From NCBI RefSeq assembly GCF_026104355.1, contig NZ_CP110535.1, forward strand, positions 1,488,001 through 1,552,000: DNA of 64,000 nucleotides. Direction: 5' to 3'. Positions 1-7,495 of this stretch are shown here, piece after piece. The DNA comes from Halomonas sp. BDJS001. Lineage in GTDB: Bacteria > Pseudomonadota > Gammaproteobacteria > Pseudomonadales > Halomonadaceae. Below the pieces are notes generated by a model. That model was not told the origin of the DNA. It searched no databases and saw only the letters and a list, made by a program, of their open reading frames with translations. Each line of letters opens with the position of its first letter. The stretch's first letter is position 1. Both the position numbers and the translations under genes were made by a program.

Positions 1-360
1 GTCGGGGTTAACTTCCCGGTAGTGGATGACCGAGAAACCGTCATCGCTGCTCCAGGGAAAGAAGGGCAGTACGTGCACGCCGCTGATACGATCACCTAAC
101 CGCTTTTGAAGAAAATCGCTAAGTACGGCCAGCGGCGGCACACTATCTTCGATAATGGAGTCACCATAGCTGATCACCCACTGATCTTTTTCGCTCCAAG
201 AAGGTGCATGCTTGGCGCTGTTTTCTATCTGGGCGGATGGAAATAGGGCAAGCGACTGGAAATGCGCTAGCCGCTGGTTCAAGCGGCGCTGCACTTCGCT
301 TGCTCTGGGCCCGTAAAGGTGGGTGAGGTAGTGGTGAACGATCTGCTCAAAGGGGGACAT
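1..360 (-). CDS. GH13 sucrose-phosphorylase-like sugar phosphorylase (N-terminal part, cut by window edge)
   Basis: Reading the reverse strand from the ATG at 358-360 gives 120 uninterrupted codons that run off the left edge. The stretch VHVLPFFPWSSDDGFSV followed by HYREVNP is the N-terminal signature of the GH13_18 subfamily (sucrose phosphorylase and relatives such as glucosylglycerate phosphorylase), which use phosphate to split an alpha-glucoside and release glucose 1-phosphate. AGGAGT lies at a good distance before the ATG, which supports this start. The substrate cannot be decided from the N-terminus; in a halophile a glucosyl compatible solute is as plausible as sucrose. It is transcribed divergently from nrdR across a gap of about 210 bp. 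Confidence 0.75.
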   Translation of the reverse strand, partial: MSPFEQIVHHYLTHLYGPRASEVQRRLNQRLAHFQSLALFPSAQIENSAKHAPSWSEKDQWVISYGDSIIEDSVPPLAVLSDFLQKRLGDRISGVHVLPFFPWSSDDGFSVIHYREVNPD

Positions 361-572
361 GGAGTGACTCCTGATAAACAATCTGCCACAAACGCTGCAG
401 CTTGTGTGCCAAATCGTTACAATACGAAGTTGATACCGCGTTTAAACGCTAAGATACATTAGCTTATGGCAGTGGATACTGCTAAAACGCTACTAATAGC
501 ACACATATTGACAGGTTATAACACGCTAACTCGTGCGGCACGCTGACACGAGCTGACAACAGGTTGACCGCT

Positions 573-1052
573 ATGCATTGCCCTTTTTGTGGTGCAAACG
601 ATACTCGAGTGACCGATTCGCGGTTGGTCGCTGATGGTGACCAGGTACGCCGTCGCCGCCAGTGTGCGAGCTGCCAAGAGCGCTTTACCACCTATGAAAC
701 CGCTGAATTAGTCATGCCGCGGGTGGTGAAGTCCGACGGCTCCCGTGAGAGCTTTAATGAAGCCAAGCTGCGGGCTGGCATGCTGCGCGCGTTGGAAAAG
801 CGCCCGGTCAGTGCTGAAGCCATTGAGGCAGCGGTCGAGCGCATTCGTCAAACCCTTCGTGCTCGAGGCGATCGTGAGATCAACGCTCGTGATATCGGCG
901 AAGCGGTGATGCATACGCTTAAAACCCTCGATCATGTGGCCTATATCCGCTTCGCGTCGGTGTATCGCAAGTTCCAGGATCTGGATGAGTTTCGCGCTGA
1001 GATAGATCGGCTTTCCCAAGAGCCCTCAAACAAAAGCGTGCCGTCAAAATGA
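573..1052 (+). CDS. nrdR: Transcriptional repressor NrdR
   Basis: The 159-residue product begins MHCPFCG and has the zinc ribbon pair CPFC...CASC (residues 3-34) followed by an ATP-cone domain with [12 protein letters not shown]. This is the full length and layout of NrdR, the nucleotide-sensing repressor of ribonucleotide reductase genes. The ATG at 573 is chosen because every NrdR starts directly with the M-x-CPFC motif; an upstream TTG at 564 would add three residues. The stop codon overlaps the ribD start (ATGA), so it heads the riboflavin operon, as in many gammaproteobacteria. Confidence 0.95.
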   Translation: MHCPFCGANDTRVTDSRLVADGDQVRRRRQCASCQERFTTYETAELVMPRVVKSDGSRESFNEAKLRAGMLRALEKRPVSAEAIEAAVERIRQTLRARGDREINARDIGEAVMHTLKTLDHVAYIRFASVYRKFQDLDEFRAEIDRLSQEPSNKSVPSK

Positions 1053-2224
1053 GCACCGATTTTAGCCAGGCTGACCACCGCTACATGGCCCGGGCGCTGC
1101 AGCTGGCGCAAAAAGGCTTATACACTACGAATCCCAACCCACGGGTAGGCTGCGTCATTGTGCGCGACGAGGAGATAGTCGGCGAAGGCTTTCACCTGCG
1201 TGCCGGTGAACCTCATGCTGAGATCCACGCTTTAAACGCCGCAGGAGCACGCGCCCAGGGGGCCACCGCCTACGTCACCCTGGAGCCCTGCTCTCACACT
1301 GGGCGCACCGGCCCCTGCGCAGTAGCGCTTCGCGAAGCCCGGGTCTCGCGGGTCGTCGTGGCGATGATAGATCCTAACCCCGAGGTTAGCGGCCGCGGTA
1401 TTCGAATACTCGAACAGGCCGGTATCGACGTCGCGGTGGGCTTGCTGGAAAGCGAAGTGCGCACGTTGAACCCCGGTTTTATTAAGCGCATGGCCCTAAA
1501 GCGCCCCTTTGTGCGCCTGAAAATGGCGATGAGTTTAGATGGTCGCACTGCCATGGGGTCGGGGGAGTCCCAGTGGATCACCGGGCCTGAAGCGCGCACT
1601 CAAGTGCAGCGGCTACGGGCACGCTCCAGCGCGATATTAAGCGGCGTAGAGTCGCTGATCATGGACGACTCTCGGCTGACGCTACGGGCAGAGCAGCTAC
1701 AGCTCGATAACGCTGACGATGTGATTCGCCGCCAGCCTTTGCGGGTGATTTTAGATACGCATTTGCGCTTACCCCTAGCGGCGGCCTGTTTACGCGAGCC
1801 AGGGCGTACACTAGTACTCACCACACCAGACCACGTGGAAGAGAAGCGCCATCGGCTAACCCAGGCGGGGGCCGAAGTGCTGGTACTACCGGCCGGTAGC
1901 GATGGGCGGATCGATCTGGTGGCAATGCTACAGTGGTTAGCCGAAAATGAGCAGGTTAACGAACTGTTAGTGGAAACCGGCGCGACCCTGGCGGGCGCTA
2001 TGCTCAATGCGGGGCTGATTGATGAACTGCAGCTATTTGTCGCCCCCACGCTGTTAGGCGGCGAAGCCCGACCGCTTTTTGCGCTGCCAGGGCTCTCACG
2101 TATGGCGGATCAACGGCGGTTAACCATTCACGATATGCGAGCAGTGGGGCGTGATTGGCGTATTATTGCGTCCCCTCAGCCGATGAGTGCATCTGGCGCA
2201 TTCAGCGAGAGCAAGGTACCCTGA
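1049..2224 (+). CDS. ribD: Bifunctional diaminohydroxyphosphoribosylaminopyrimidine deaminase / 5-amino-6-(5-phosphoribosylamino)uracil reductase
   Basis: The 391-residue protein carries out the second and third steps of riboflavin synthesis in the cytoplasm. The N-terminal deaminase domain (about 1-145) has the zinc motif HAEIHAL and the later [11 protein letters not shown]. The C-terminal reductase domain (about 150-370) begins with [14 protein letters not shown] and ends with the ATLAGAML and [10 protein letters not shown] segments typical of the NADPH-binding half. Its start overlaps the nrdR stop by four bases, so the two are translationally coupled. Confidence 0.96.
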   Translation: MSTDFSQADHRYMARALQLAQKGLYTTNPNPRVGCVIVRDEEIVGEGFHLRAGEPHAEIHALNAAGARAQGATAYVTLEPCSHTGRTGPCAVALREARVSRVVVAMIDPNPEVSGRGIRILEQAGIDVAVGLLESEVRTLNPGFIKRMALKRPFVRLKMAMSLDGRTAMGSGESQWITGPEARTQVQRLRARSSAILSGVESLIMDDSRLTLRAEQLQLDNADDVIRRQPLRVILDTHLRLPLAAACLREPGRTLVLTTPDHVEEKRHRLTQAGAEVLVLPAGSDGRIDLVAMLQWLAENEQVNELLVETGATLAGAMLNAGLIDELQLFVAPTLLGGEARPLFALPGLSRMADQRRLTIHDMRAVGRDWRIIASPQPMSASGAFSESKVP

Positions 2225-2334
2225 CGCGCAAAATCGTGACTAACAGACGCGACCTTTTTCGTGAAAAATGGCACGAAAACCGTTCGTGATAAACGTTCGT
2301 GGCAACCGCTTGCAAAAAATACATTGGAGATACC

Positions 2335-3501
2335 ATGGCGCACCCCACCTCTAGAGGCTTAGCCCCTATCGCCGAGCTGGTGGACGATATCCGCCAGGGC
2401 AAAATGGTGATTCTCATGGACGACGAGGATCGCGAAAATGAGGGTGATATCATCATGGCCGCCGAAAAGGTGCAGGCCGAACATATCAACTTTATGGCCC
2501 GTTTCGCCCGTGGTTTGATCTGTATGCCGATGACCCGCGCCCGCTGCGAGCAGCTTAATCTGCCGCTGATGGTGCGCGATAACGGCTCCGGTTTTGGCAC
2601 CAAATTTACGCTTTCGATTGAGGCAACCGAAGGGGTCACGACCGGTATTTCCGCCGCGGATCGAGCGCGCACTGTACAGGCGGCGGTAGCGCCCCATGCC
2701 AAACCCTCTGATATCGTTCAGCCTGGGCATATCTTTCCGCTGATGGCTGAGCCGGGTGGCGTGCTGCGCCGTGCTGGTCACACGGAAGCGGCTTGCGACC
2801 TGGCTGCACTGGCAGGCTGTGACCCTAGCGGTGTGATCTGCGAAATCATGAACGATGATGGCAGCATGGCGCGTCGTCCGGAGCTGGAAGCCTTTGCCCA
2901 GGAGCACGGCATTAAAATCGGTACCATCGCGGATCTGATTCACTACCGTATCGTCAATGAGCAAACCATTGACCATCTGGAAGCGTCAACGGTAATGACC
3001 TCCCATGGCGAGCTCACGCTGCACGTTTTCCGTGATCGTATCCAGGGCGCCCATCACCTGGCATTGGTGAAGGGCCAGCCTACGCCTGAGCAAGCCACCA
3101 CGGTGCGCGTGCATCTTAGCGATACGCTCCGAGATGTGATGGGTTTAATGAAAGATGAGCAGTGCCGCTGGGATGCTCACCGCGCGCTGGAGGAAATTGC
3201 CGGTGCCGCGGCAGGCGTGTTTGTGCTGATCGATGATGGCCGTCCTCATCAGGATTTAAAAGATCAGCTCGATATCTTTTTGGATCGCGTGCGTCAGCCG
3301 CGTACCAGTGATTCCGACGGTGCCGGTAACTACTTAACCATTGGCACCGGCTCGCAGATTCTGCGCTATTTAGGCGTAGGTAAAATGCGTTTACTGAGTT
3401 CACCGTGGAAGTTCTCCGCGCTGTCCGGCTTTGACCTTGAAGTCGTCGAGCGACTAGGGCCTAACGACACGGCGTACGAGCCAACTTCTCAGCAAGACTA
3501 A
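2335..3501 (+). CDS. ribB: 3,4-dihydroxy-2-butanone 4-phosphate synthase with a degenerate GTP cyclohydrolase II-like domain (RibBX type)
   Basis: 388 residues from the ATG at 2335, which follows TTGGAGATACC; in-frame codons further upstream lack a ribosome site. Residues 1-205 are a full RibB domain ([20 protein letters not shown]) making the four-carbon unit of riboflavin from ribulose 5-phosphate. The second half is laid out like GTP cyclohydrolase II, but the zinc motif is lost: where the family has CLTGD...RCDCG this protein reads [17 protein letters not shown], and the RQEGRGIGL segment is [10 protein letters not shown]. It is therefore expected to supply only RibB activity, as described for RibBX proteins. 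No FMN riboswitch is visible in the 110 bp upstream. Confidence 0.9.
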   Translation: MAHPTSRGLAPIAELVDDIRQGKMVILMDDEDRENEGDIIMAAEKVQAEHINFMARFARGLICMPMTRARCEQLNLPLMVRDNGSGFGTKFTLSIEATEGVTTGISAADRARTVQAAVAPHAKPSDIVQPGHIFPLMAEPGGVLRRAGHTEAACDLAALAGCDPSGVICEIMNDDGSMARRPELEAFAQEHGIKIGTIADLIHYRIVNEQTIDHLEASTVMTSHGELTLHVFRDRIQGAHHLALVKGQPTPEQATTVRVHLSDTLRDVMGLMKDEQCRWDAHRALEEIAGAAAGVFVLIDDGRPHQDLKDQLDIFLDRVRQPRTSDSDGAGNYLTIGTGSQILRYLGVGKMRLLSSPWKFSALSGFDLEVVERLGPNDTAYEPTSQQD

Positions 3502-3520
3502 TTTTAGCAGGAATAATTTG

Positions 3521-4009
3521 ATGCACTCCCTCACTCAAGTTGAAGGTACCTTTGTTGACGTCGATGGTCGCTATGTCATCGTTGTTGGCCGTTTTAACCA
3601 TCACGTGGTGGATAGCCTGGTAGAGGGCGCCGTCGACAGCTTGACTCGCCACGGCGTAGACGCCGAACATATTCATATTGTTCATGTGCCGGGCGCCTGG
3701 GAACTGCCACTGGCGGTAAAGCGCGTGCTCAAGGTGATGAAGCCCGATGCAGTGATTGCCCTGGGCGCGGTCATCCGCGGCGGAACGCCTCACTTTGAAT
3801 ACGTGGCAGGTGGCTGCAATACGGCGATTAATCACTTACAGCTTGAGTTCGACACTCCAGTGGCAAACGGTGTGTTGACCGTTGAAACCATCGAGCAAGC
3901 GATCGAGCGTGCGGGCACCAAAGCCGGTAACAAAGGCACCGAAGCTGCCATGGCCGCCATGGAAATGGTCTCTCTGCTCCGCGCACTGCCGGCAGGAGAT
4001 ACCCAATGA
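3521..4009 (+). CDS. ribH: 6,7-dimethyl-8-ribityllumazine synthase
   Basis: A 162-residue lumazine synthase that condenses the RibB and RibD products. The family landmarks [23 protein letters not shown] and [16 protein letters not shown] are present; the usual threonine/aspartate after IRG is replaced by GTPHFE in the normal position. ATG 3521 has AGGA nine bases upstream; an adjacent TTG at 3518 would add one residue. It overlaps nusB by four bases. Confidence 0.95.
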   Translation: MHSLTQVEGTFVDVDGRYVIVVGRFNHHVVDSLVEGAVDSLTRHGVDAEHIHIVHVPGAWELPLAVKRVLKVMKPDAVIALGAVIRGGTPHFEYVAGGCNTAINHLQLEFDTPVANGVLTVETIEQAIERAGTKAGNKGTEAAMAAMEMVSLLRALPAGDTQ

Positions 4010-4500
4010 GCGAGCGCAAACCCTCTGCTGCTCAGCAGGGCCGCCACGCTGCGCGCGAGTTAACCGTGCAAGGGCTTTATCAGTGGCACATGACGGGAAA
4101 ATCCATCACCACCATTGAAGCCGAGTTTCGTAGCCAAGTGGCTGACGATGACCTGGAAGATCATGAAAACTGGGTAAAGGTAATGGAGATCGCCGATAAG
4201 GCGCTGTTTCACGAACTGCTCCATAACACCGTGCGTTTTAAGGCGGAACTGGATCGTGAAATCTCTCCCCTGCTAGACCGCCGTCTGGAAGATCTGGATG
4301 CAGTCGAGTTGGCAATACTACGGTTGGGCGCTTACGAGCTTTCACGGCGCATGGAAGTACCCTATCGTGTAGTGATTAACGAAGGCGTTGAGCTGGCTAA
4401 GTCATTTGGCGCCACCGACGGCCATAAATACGTGAACGGCATTCTCGACAAGCTAGCGATACGCTTGCGTAGTGCCGAGGTCAGCGCTCGTCGTCTCTGA
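4006..4500 (+). CDS. nusB: Transcription antitermination factor NusB
   Basis: The 164-residue all-helical protein has the family segments [19 protein letters not shown] near the start, [22 protein letters not shown] in the middle, and [13 protein letters not shown] followed by [11 protein letters not shown] near the end. NusB binds boxA RNA with NusE (S10) and supports rRNA antitermination. Position between ribH and thiL is the standard gammaproteobacterial arrangement, and the four-base overlap with ribH indicates cotranscription. Confidence 0.95.
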   Translation: MSERKPSAAQQGRHAARELTVQGLYQWHMTGKSITTIEAEFRSQVADDDLEDHENWVKVMEIADKALFHELLHNTVRFKAELDREISPLLDRRLEDLDAVELAILRLGAYELSRRMEVPYRVVINEGVELAKSFGATDGHKYVNGILDKLAIRLRSAEVSARRL

Positions 4501-4536
4501 ACGCGAGCGGTATGACAATGCGTTTAAGGGGCCTTT

Positions 4537-5526
4537 GTGCTTGCCGAATTTGATTTGATTCGACGCTACTTTATGTCGTCGCAGGAGGCGTCGACCGCGT
4601 CAAATGGCGTCGCACTGGGATGTGGAGACGATGCCACGCTGCTGCTACCGCAAGCAGGCCAACAGCTGTCTGTGAGCGTTGATACCTCGGTAGTGGATGT
4701 ACACTTTCCCCGCGAAGCCCCGGCATTTGCGATAGGTCACCGTGCGTTGGCCGTTGCGCTGAGCGACTTGGCTGCCATGGGGGCGACATCACGCTGGTGT
4801 TTAATGGCGTTGACGCTGGATCAGCGCCAGTTTGCCGATGACGAAGCTATCCATGCTTGGCTGGCAGACTATGCGCGTGGCTTTCATGCCCTTAGCCAGC
4901 TGCACGCCACAACGCTGGTGGGGGGCGATGTCACGTCTGGTGCGCTCTCCATAGGGGTTACCGTAATGGGCGAAGTGCCGGTAGGCGAAGCCCTGACCCG
5001 TGGCGGTGCCCAGGTAGGCGATGTGATCGCCGTCACTGGCGCACTTGGTGGCGGGGCCGGCGGGCTGGCGCTTTGGCAGCAGGGCGAGCGCGATTTGACG
5101 CATCCGCTGCTAAGTCGCTATCTATTGCCACAACCTCGCTTAGCGGCGGGCTTGGCGTTGCGTGGTTTAGCCACCGCTGCGCTGGATATTTCCGACGGGC
5201 TGCTGGCTGACTTGGCGCATATTCGTGACGCCTCGCAGGTGGGAGCCGTCATCGCGTTAGACGCTTTGCCTCTGGCCGATGCGCTGGAAAGCTCCTTAGG
5301 CCGGGAAGCTGCACTAAAGGCGGCACTTTCCGGTGGGGATGATTACGAATTACTGGTTACCCTCGGTGCTGACGGTGTCGCAGAGGCGCAACAGCGTTTA
5401 GCGCCATTGGGGCTCTCGCTAACCGTCATCGGCCACTGTTGTGAAGCACTAGGTGTTAGTGCCTCTGACCAGAGTGACCTCAGTGACTACGCCGGTTGGC
5501 AGCATTTTAGTGGGGAAGCGCCATGA
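4537..5526 (+). CDS. thiL: Thiamine-monophosphate kinase
   Basis: The 329-residue product phosphorylates thiamine monophosphate to the diphosphate cofactor. Visible landmarks are LGCGDDATLL (metal-binding aspartates), VDTSVVDVHFP, ALSDLAAMGA, VGGDVTSG, and DISDGLLADLAH, in the order of the PurM/ThiL fold. GTG at 4537 is the likely start because LAEFDLIRRYF matches the usual ThiL N-terminus. It sits 36 bp after nusB and overlaps pgpA by four bases. Confidence 0.94.
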   Translation: MLAEFDLIRRYFMSSQEASTASNGVALGCGDDATLLLPQAGQQLSVSVDTSVVDVHFPREAPAFAIGHRALAVALSDLAAMGATSRWCLMALTLDQRQFADDEAIHAWLADYARGFHALSQLHATTLVGGDVTSGALSIGVTVMGEVPVGEALTRGGAQVGDVIAVTGALGGGAGGLALWQQGERDLTHPLLSRYLLPQPRLAAGLALRGLATAALDISDGLLADLAHIRDASQVGAVIALDALPLADALESSLGREAALKAALSGGDDYELLVTLGADGVAEAQQRLAPLGLSLTVIGHCCEALGVSASDQSDLSDYAGWQHFSGEAP

Positions 5527-5996
5527 ATCGTGCACCAAAAAGTGTCTGGCGTCGCCCAACGCATTTTTTTGCCTTTGGTTTAGGTAGTGGTACGGTGCCT
5601 TGGGCACCGGGCACCTTCGGCACGCTAGCGGCAATTCCGTTTTACTGGATGATGGCGGAATTGCCCCTGGGATGGTACCTGAGCATCTGTTTTGTCACTT
5701 TCGTGGTGGGGGTTTGGTTATGCGACAAAACGTCTCACGACTTAGGTGTCCATGACCACTCAGGCATCGTGTGGGATGAGTTTGTCGGTTATTGGCTGAC
5801 CATGGCGGCGGTGCCTTTTTCGTGGGAAGCTGCGTTGTGGGGCTTTATTGTATTTCGCATCTTCGATGTCTTTAAACCCTGGCCGATACGTTGGGCAGAT
5901 CGCCGTGTAGCGGGCGGTTTTGGCATTATGATTGATGATGTGATGGCAGGGATCTACGCCTGGAGTACTATGCACCTGTGGTTCTGGCTGCACTAA
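5523..5996 (+). CDS. pgpA: Phosphatidylglycerophosphatase A
   Basis: A 157-residue inner-membrane enzyme that dephosphorylates phosphatidylglycerophosphate to phosphatidylglycerol. It shows GLGSGTVPWAPGTFGTLAA, then D-HDHSGIVWDEFVGY with the acidic residues of the active site, and several hydrophobic segments. It closes the nrdR-to-pgpA run and starts inside the thiL stop region. Three perfect GAGTGGT heptamers follow seven bases after its stop codon. Confidence 0.93.
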   Translation: MNRAPKSVWRRPTHFFAFGLGSGTVPWAPGTFGTLAAIPFYWMMAELPLGWYLSICFVTFVVGVWLCDKTSHDLGVHDHSGIVWDEFVGYWLTMAAVPFSWEAALWGFIVFRIFDVFKPWPIRWADRRVAGGFGIMIDDVMAGIYAWSTMHLWFWLH

Positions 5997-6003
5997 GCTG
6001 ATT

Positions 6004-6024
6004 GAGTGGTGAGTGGTGAGTGGT
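6004..6024 (+). repeat. Tandem heptamer tract (GAGTGGT x3) after pgpA
   Basis: Three perfect copies of GAGTGGT stand end to end, beginning seven bases after the pgpA stop. Tracts of the related heptamer GTGAGGN occur at 17841 and 62881, also just after stop codons and in the same orientation relative to the gene. Confidence 0.8.
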
Positions 6025-6098
6025 AAATAGAGCTCAGGAGCGGTTGATAACTTTTTTCGAGAGCATTGGCTGCAAGGCGTTGGCTTCAAGGAGGTAGC

Positions 6099-7355
6099 AT
6101 GCGCAAGGAACGTCTGATTGTCCCCACACTGGCGATCATCGCCATCGTGTGGGCGGCCGCGCAGCTTCTCTCAAGCGTGCTTTTTGAGCGTAGCTTGCGC
6201 CAAGCGCTTGAGGACCTGGAAGCGCGGGGGGAGTGGCGCGTCAACCGTACTGAGAACCACCAAGGCTGGTTAAGTTCCCAGGGTAGGTTGATTTTGTCAC
6301 CACTGCTGGGTCGCCCCTGGCGGCTCGAGCTCACCTATAGCGCACGTCACGGTATTTTAAGCACGGATGTTGAAGGCACGGTGCTACCTCGCCTTGATAC
6401 CGTATTGCAGCAAGCGGTGGGTGAAGTCACTGCGCCCTCGGTGCCGCGCTGGCAAGGGCGCTATCATACCCTTAGCGGCCATAGCGAAGTGCGCCTTGCC
6501 CTTGCCCCCTTCGTTATCCAACAAAATGGTCGCGAGTTAGCCGTCCGCGGCGGTCGGCTGCGCCTGGAAGGTGTTTTTGGTGATTGGCGACTACGTGCGC
6601 TGTTTGACCAGCTCACCCTGATGGATGGCATGGCCCAACTCGCACTAGGCCCCACAGAGCTGGAGAGCCGCTATACCTATATTGATGATGCTTACAATTT
6701 TGCTCAACGCGACCACCTGCATATTGAAACGCTGACGTTGAGCTACCCCTCCTATGATATCCAGCTGTCTCCCCTCGATTTGAATAGCCACATGGTGCTG
6801 GATGAGAGCGAGCTGCGTATTAAAGGCGACCTGACAATAGGCGACGTGATGGTACCTTCTGAAGCGCCGGACATGCCACTACTAAACGGCCGTATAGCGT
6901 TGGAGCTCTCCCGGCTGAATGCCGATGCGGTTCGTAATGTGATTCGTCGTTTGCGCCAGGAAGCTGCCTGGGGAGACGCGACGCTACCCATGGCGGAAGG
7001 GCTGCTAGCCCGCCTTGAGCCGGATTTGCGCAAAGTCCTTAGCGACTCGCCGCGTTTAGATGTCACGACGGTTGCTATGGATAGCCCGCTGTTGGGTATT
7101 CGCCTGGATGCGGATGGCGCGCTGTTTTTTGATGCCCGTCAGTTGGATGAGCTCAGCGTGATTCATCTCGACAAAGAGAAAGAGCAGGCGAAATGGCTGG
7201 AGCGTATCGATGGCGACTTCACCTGGCACGACGCGCCCACCGTCGCCGCGCTATGGTTAGGGCTGCCGCTGGGAACGCGGGAGCTGCAGTTTGATGTAGT
7301 TCGCGGCGTATGGCGAGTCAACGGCCGCCCAATGCCCGAGCTCTGGCCTCAATAA
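6099..7355 (+). CDS. DUF945 (YdgA-like) family protein
   Basis: 418 residues from the ATG at 6099, which has AAGGAGG at ideal spacing. It begins with a short basic stretch and a hydrophobic segment (about residues 8-28, IVPTLAIIAIVWAAAQLL), so it is likely anchored in the inner membrane with a large periplasmic part. The body has the beta-rich pattern of the DUF945/YdgA family (SRGRLILSPLLG-like start, repeated short strands). No catalytic motif is visible and the function is unknown. It stands alone between pgpA and lon. Confidence 0.7.
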   Translation: MRKERLIVPTLAIIAIVWAAAQLLSSVLFERSLRQALEDLEARGEWRVNRTENHQGWLSSQGRLILSPLLGRPWRLELTYSARHGILSTDVEGTVLPRLDTVLQQAVGEVTAPSVPRWQGRYHTLSGHSEVRLALAPFVIQQNGRELAVRGGRLRLEGVFGDWRLRALFDQLTLMDGMAQLALGPTELESRYTYIDDAYNFAQRDHLHIETLTLSYPSYDIQLSPLDLNSHMVLDESELRIKGDLTIGDVMVPSEAPDMPLLNGRIALELSRLNADAVRNVIRRLRQEAAWGDATLPMAEGLLARLEPDLRKVLSDSPRLDVTTVAMDSPLLGIRLDADGALFFDARQLDELSVIHLDKEKEQAKWLERIDGDFTWHDAPTVAALWLGLPLGTRELQFDVVRGVWRVNGRPMPELWPQ

Positions 7356-7413
7356 CGTTAAAGGCTTAAGACCGTCGGGAGCGCGGTTAAATCGACTGTT
7401 CTACTTACGAAGG

Positions 7414-7441
7414 GTTGAAGTTTTAGCTCACTGCCCACATT
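7414..7441 (+). promoter_or_regulatory. Candidate sigma-32 heat-shock promoter of lon
   Basis: GTTGAAG (7414-7420) and CCCACATT (7434-7441) separated by 13 bases match the sigma-32 pattern CTTGAAA-N13-15-CCCCATNT in most positions. It lies 54 bp before the lon start, and lon is a known heat-shock gene. This is a by-eye match, not a scored one. Confidence 0.5.
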
Positions 7442-7495
7442 CCATGAACAACACTTGGCGGTGTTCACCGCCGGTATCGGTTCATTGGAGGACGC

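Noticed and set aside
2225-2334. FMN riboswitch before ribBA
   Set aside because: The gap is about 110 bp and lacks the conserved RFN blocks (AGGGAC..., GGGGTGAAA..., CCACCGGCGG).
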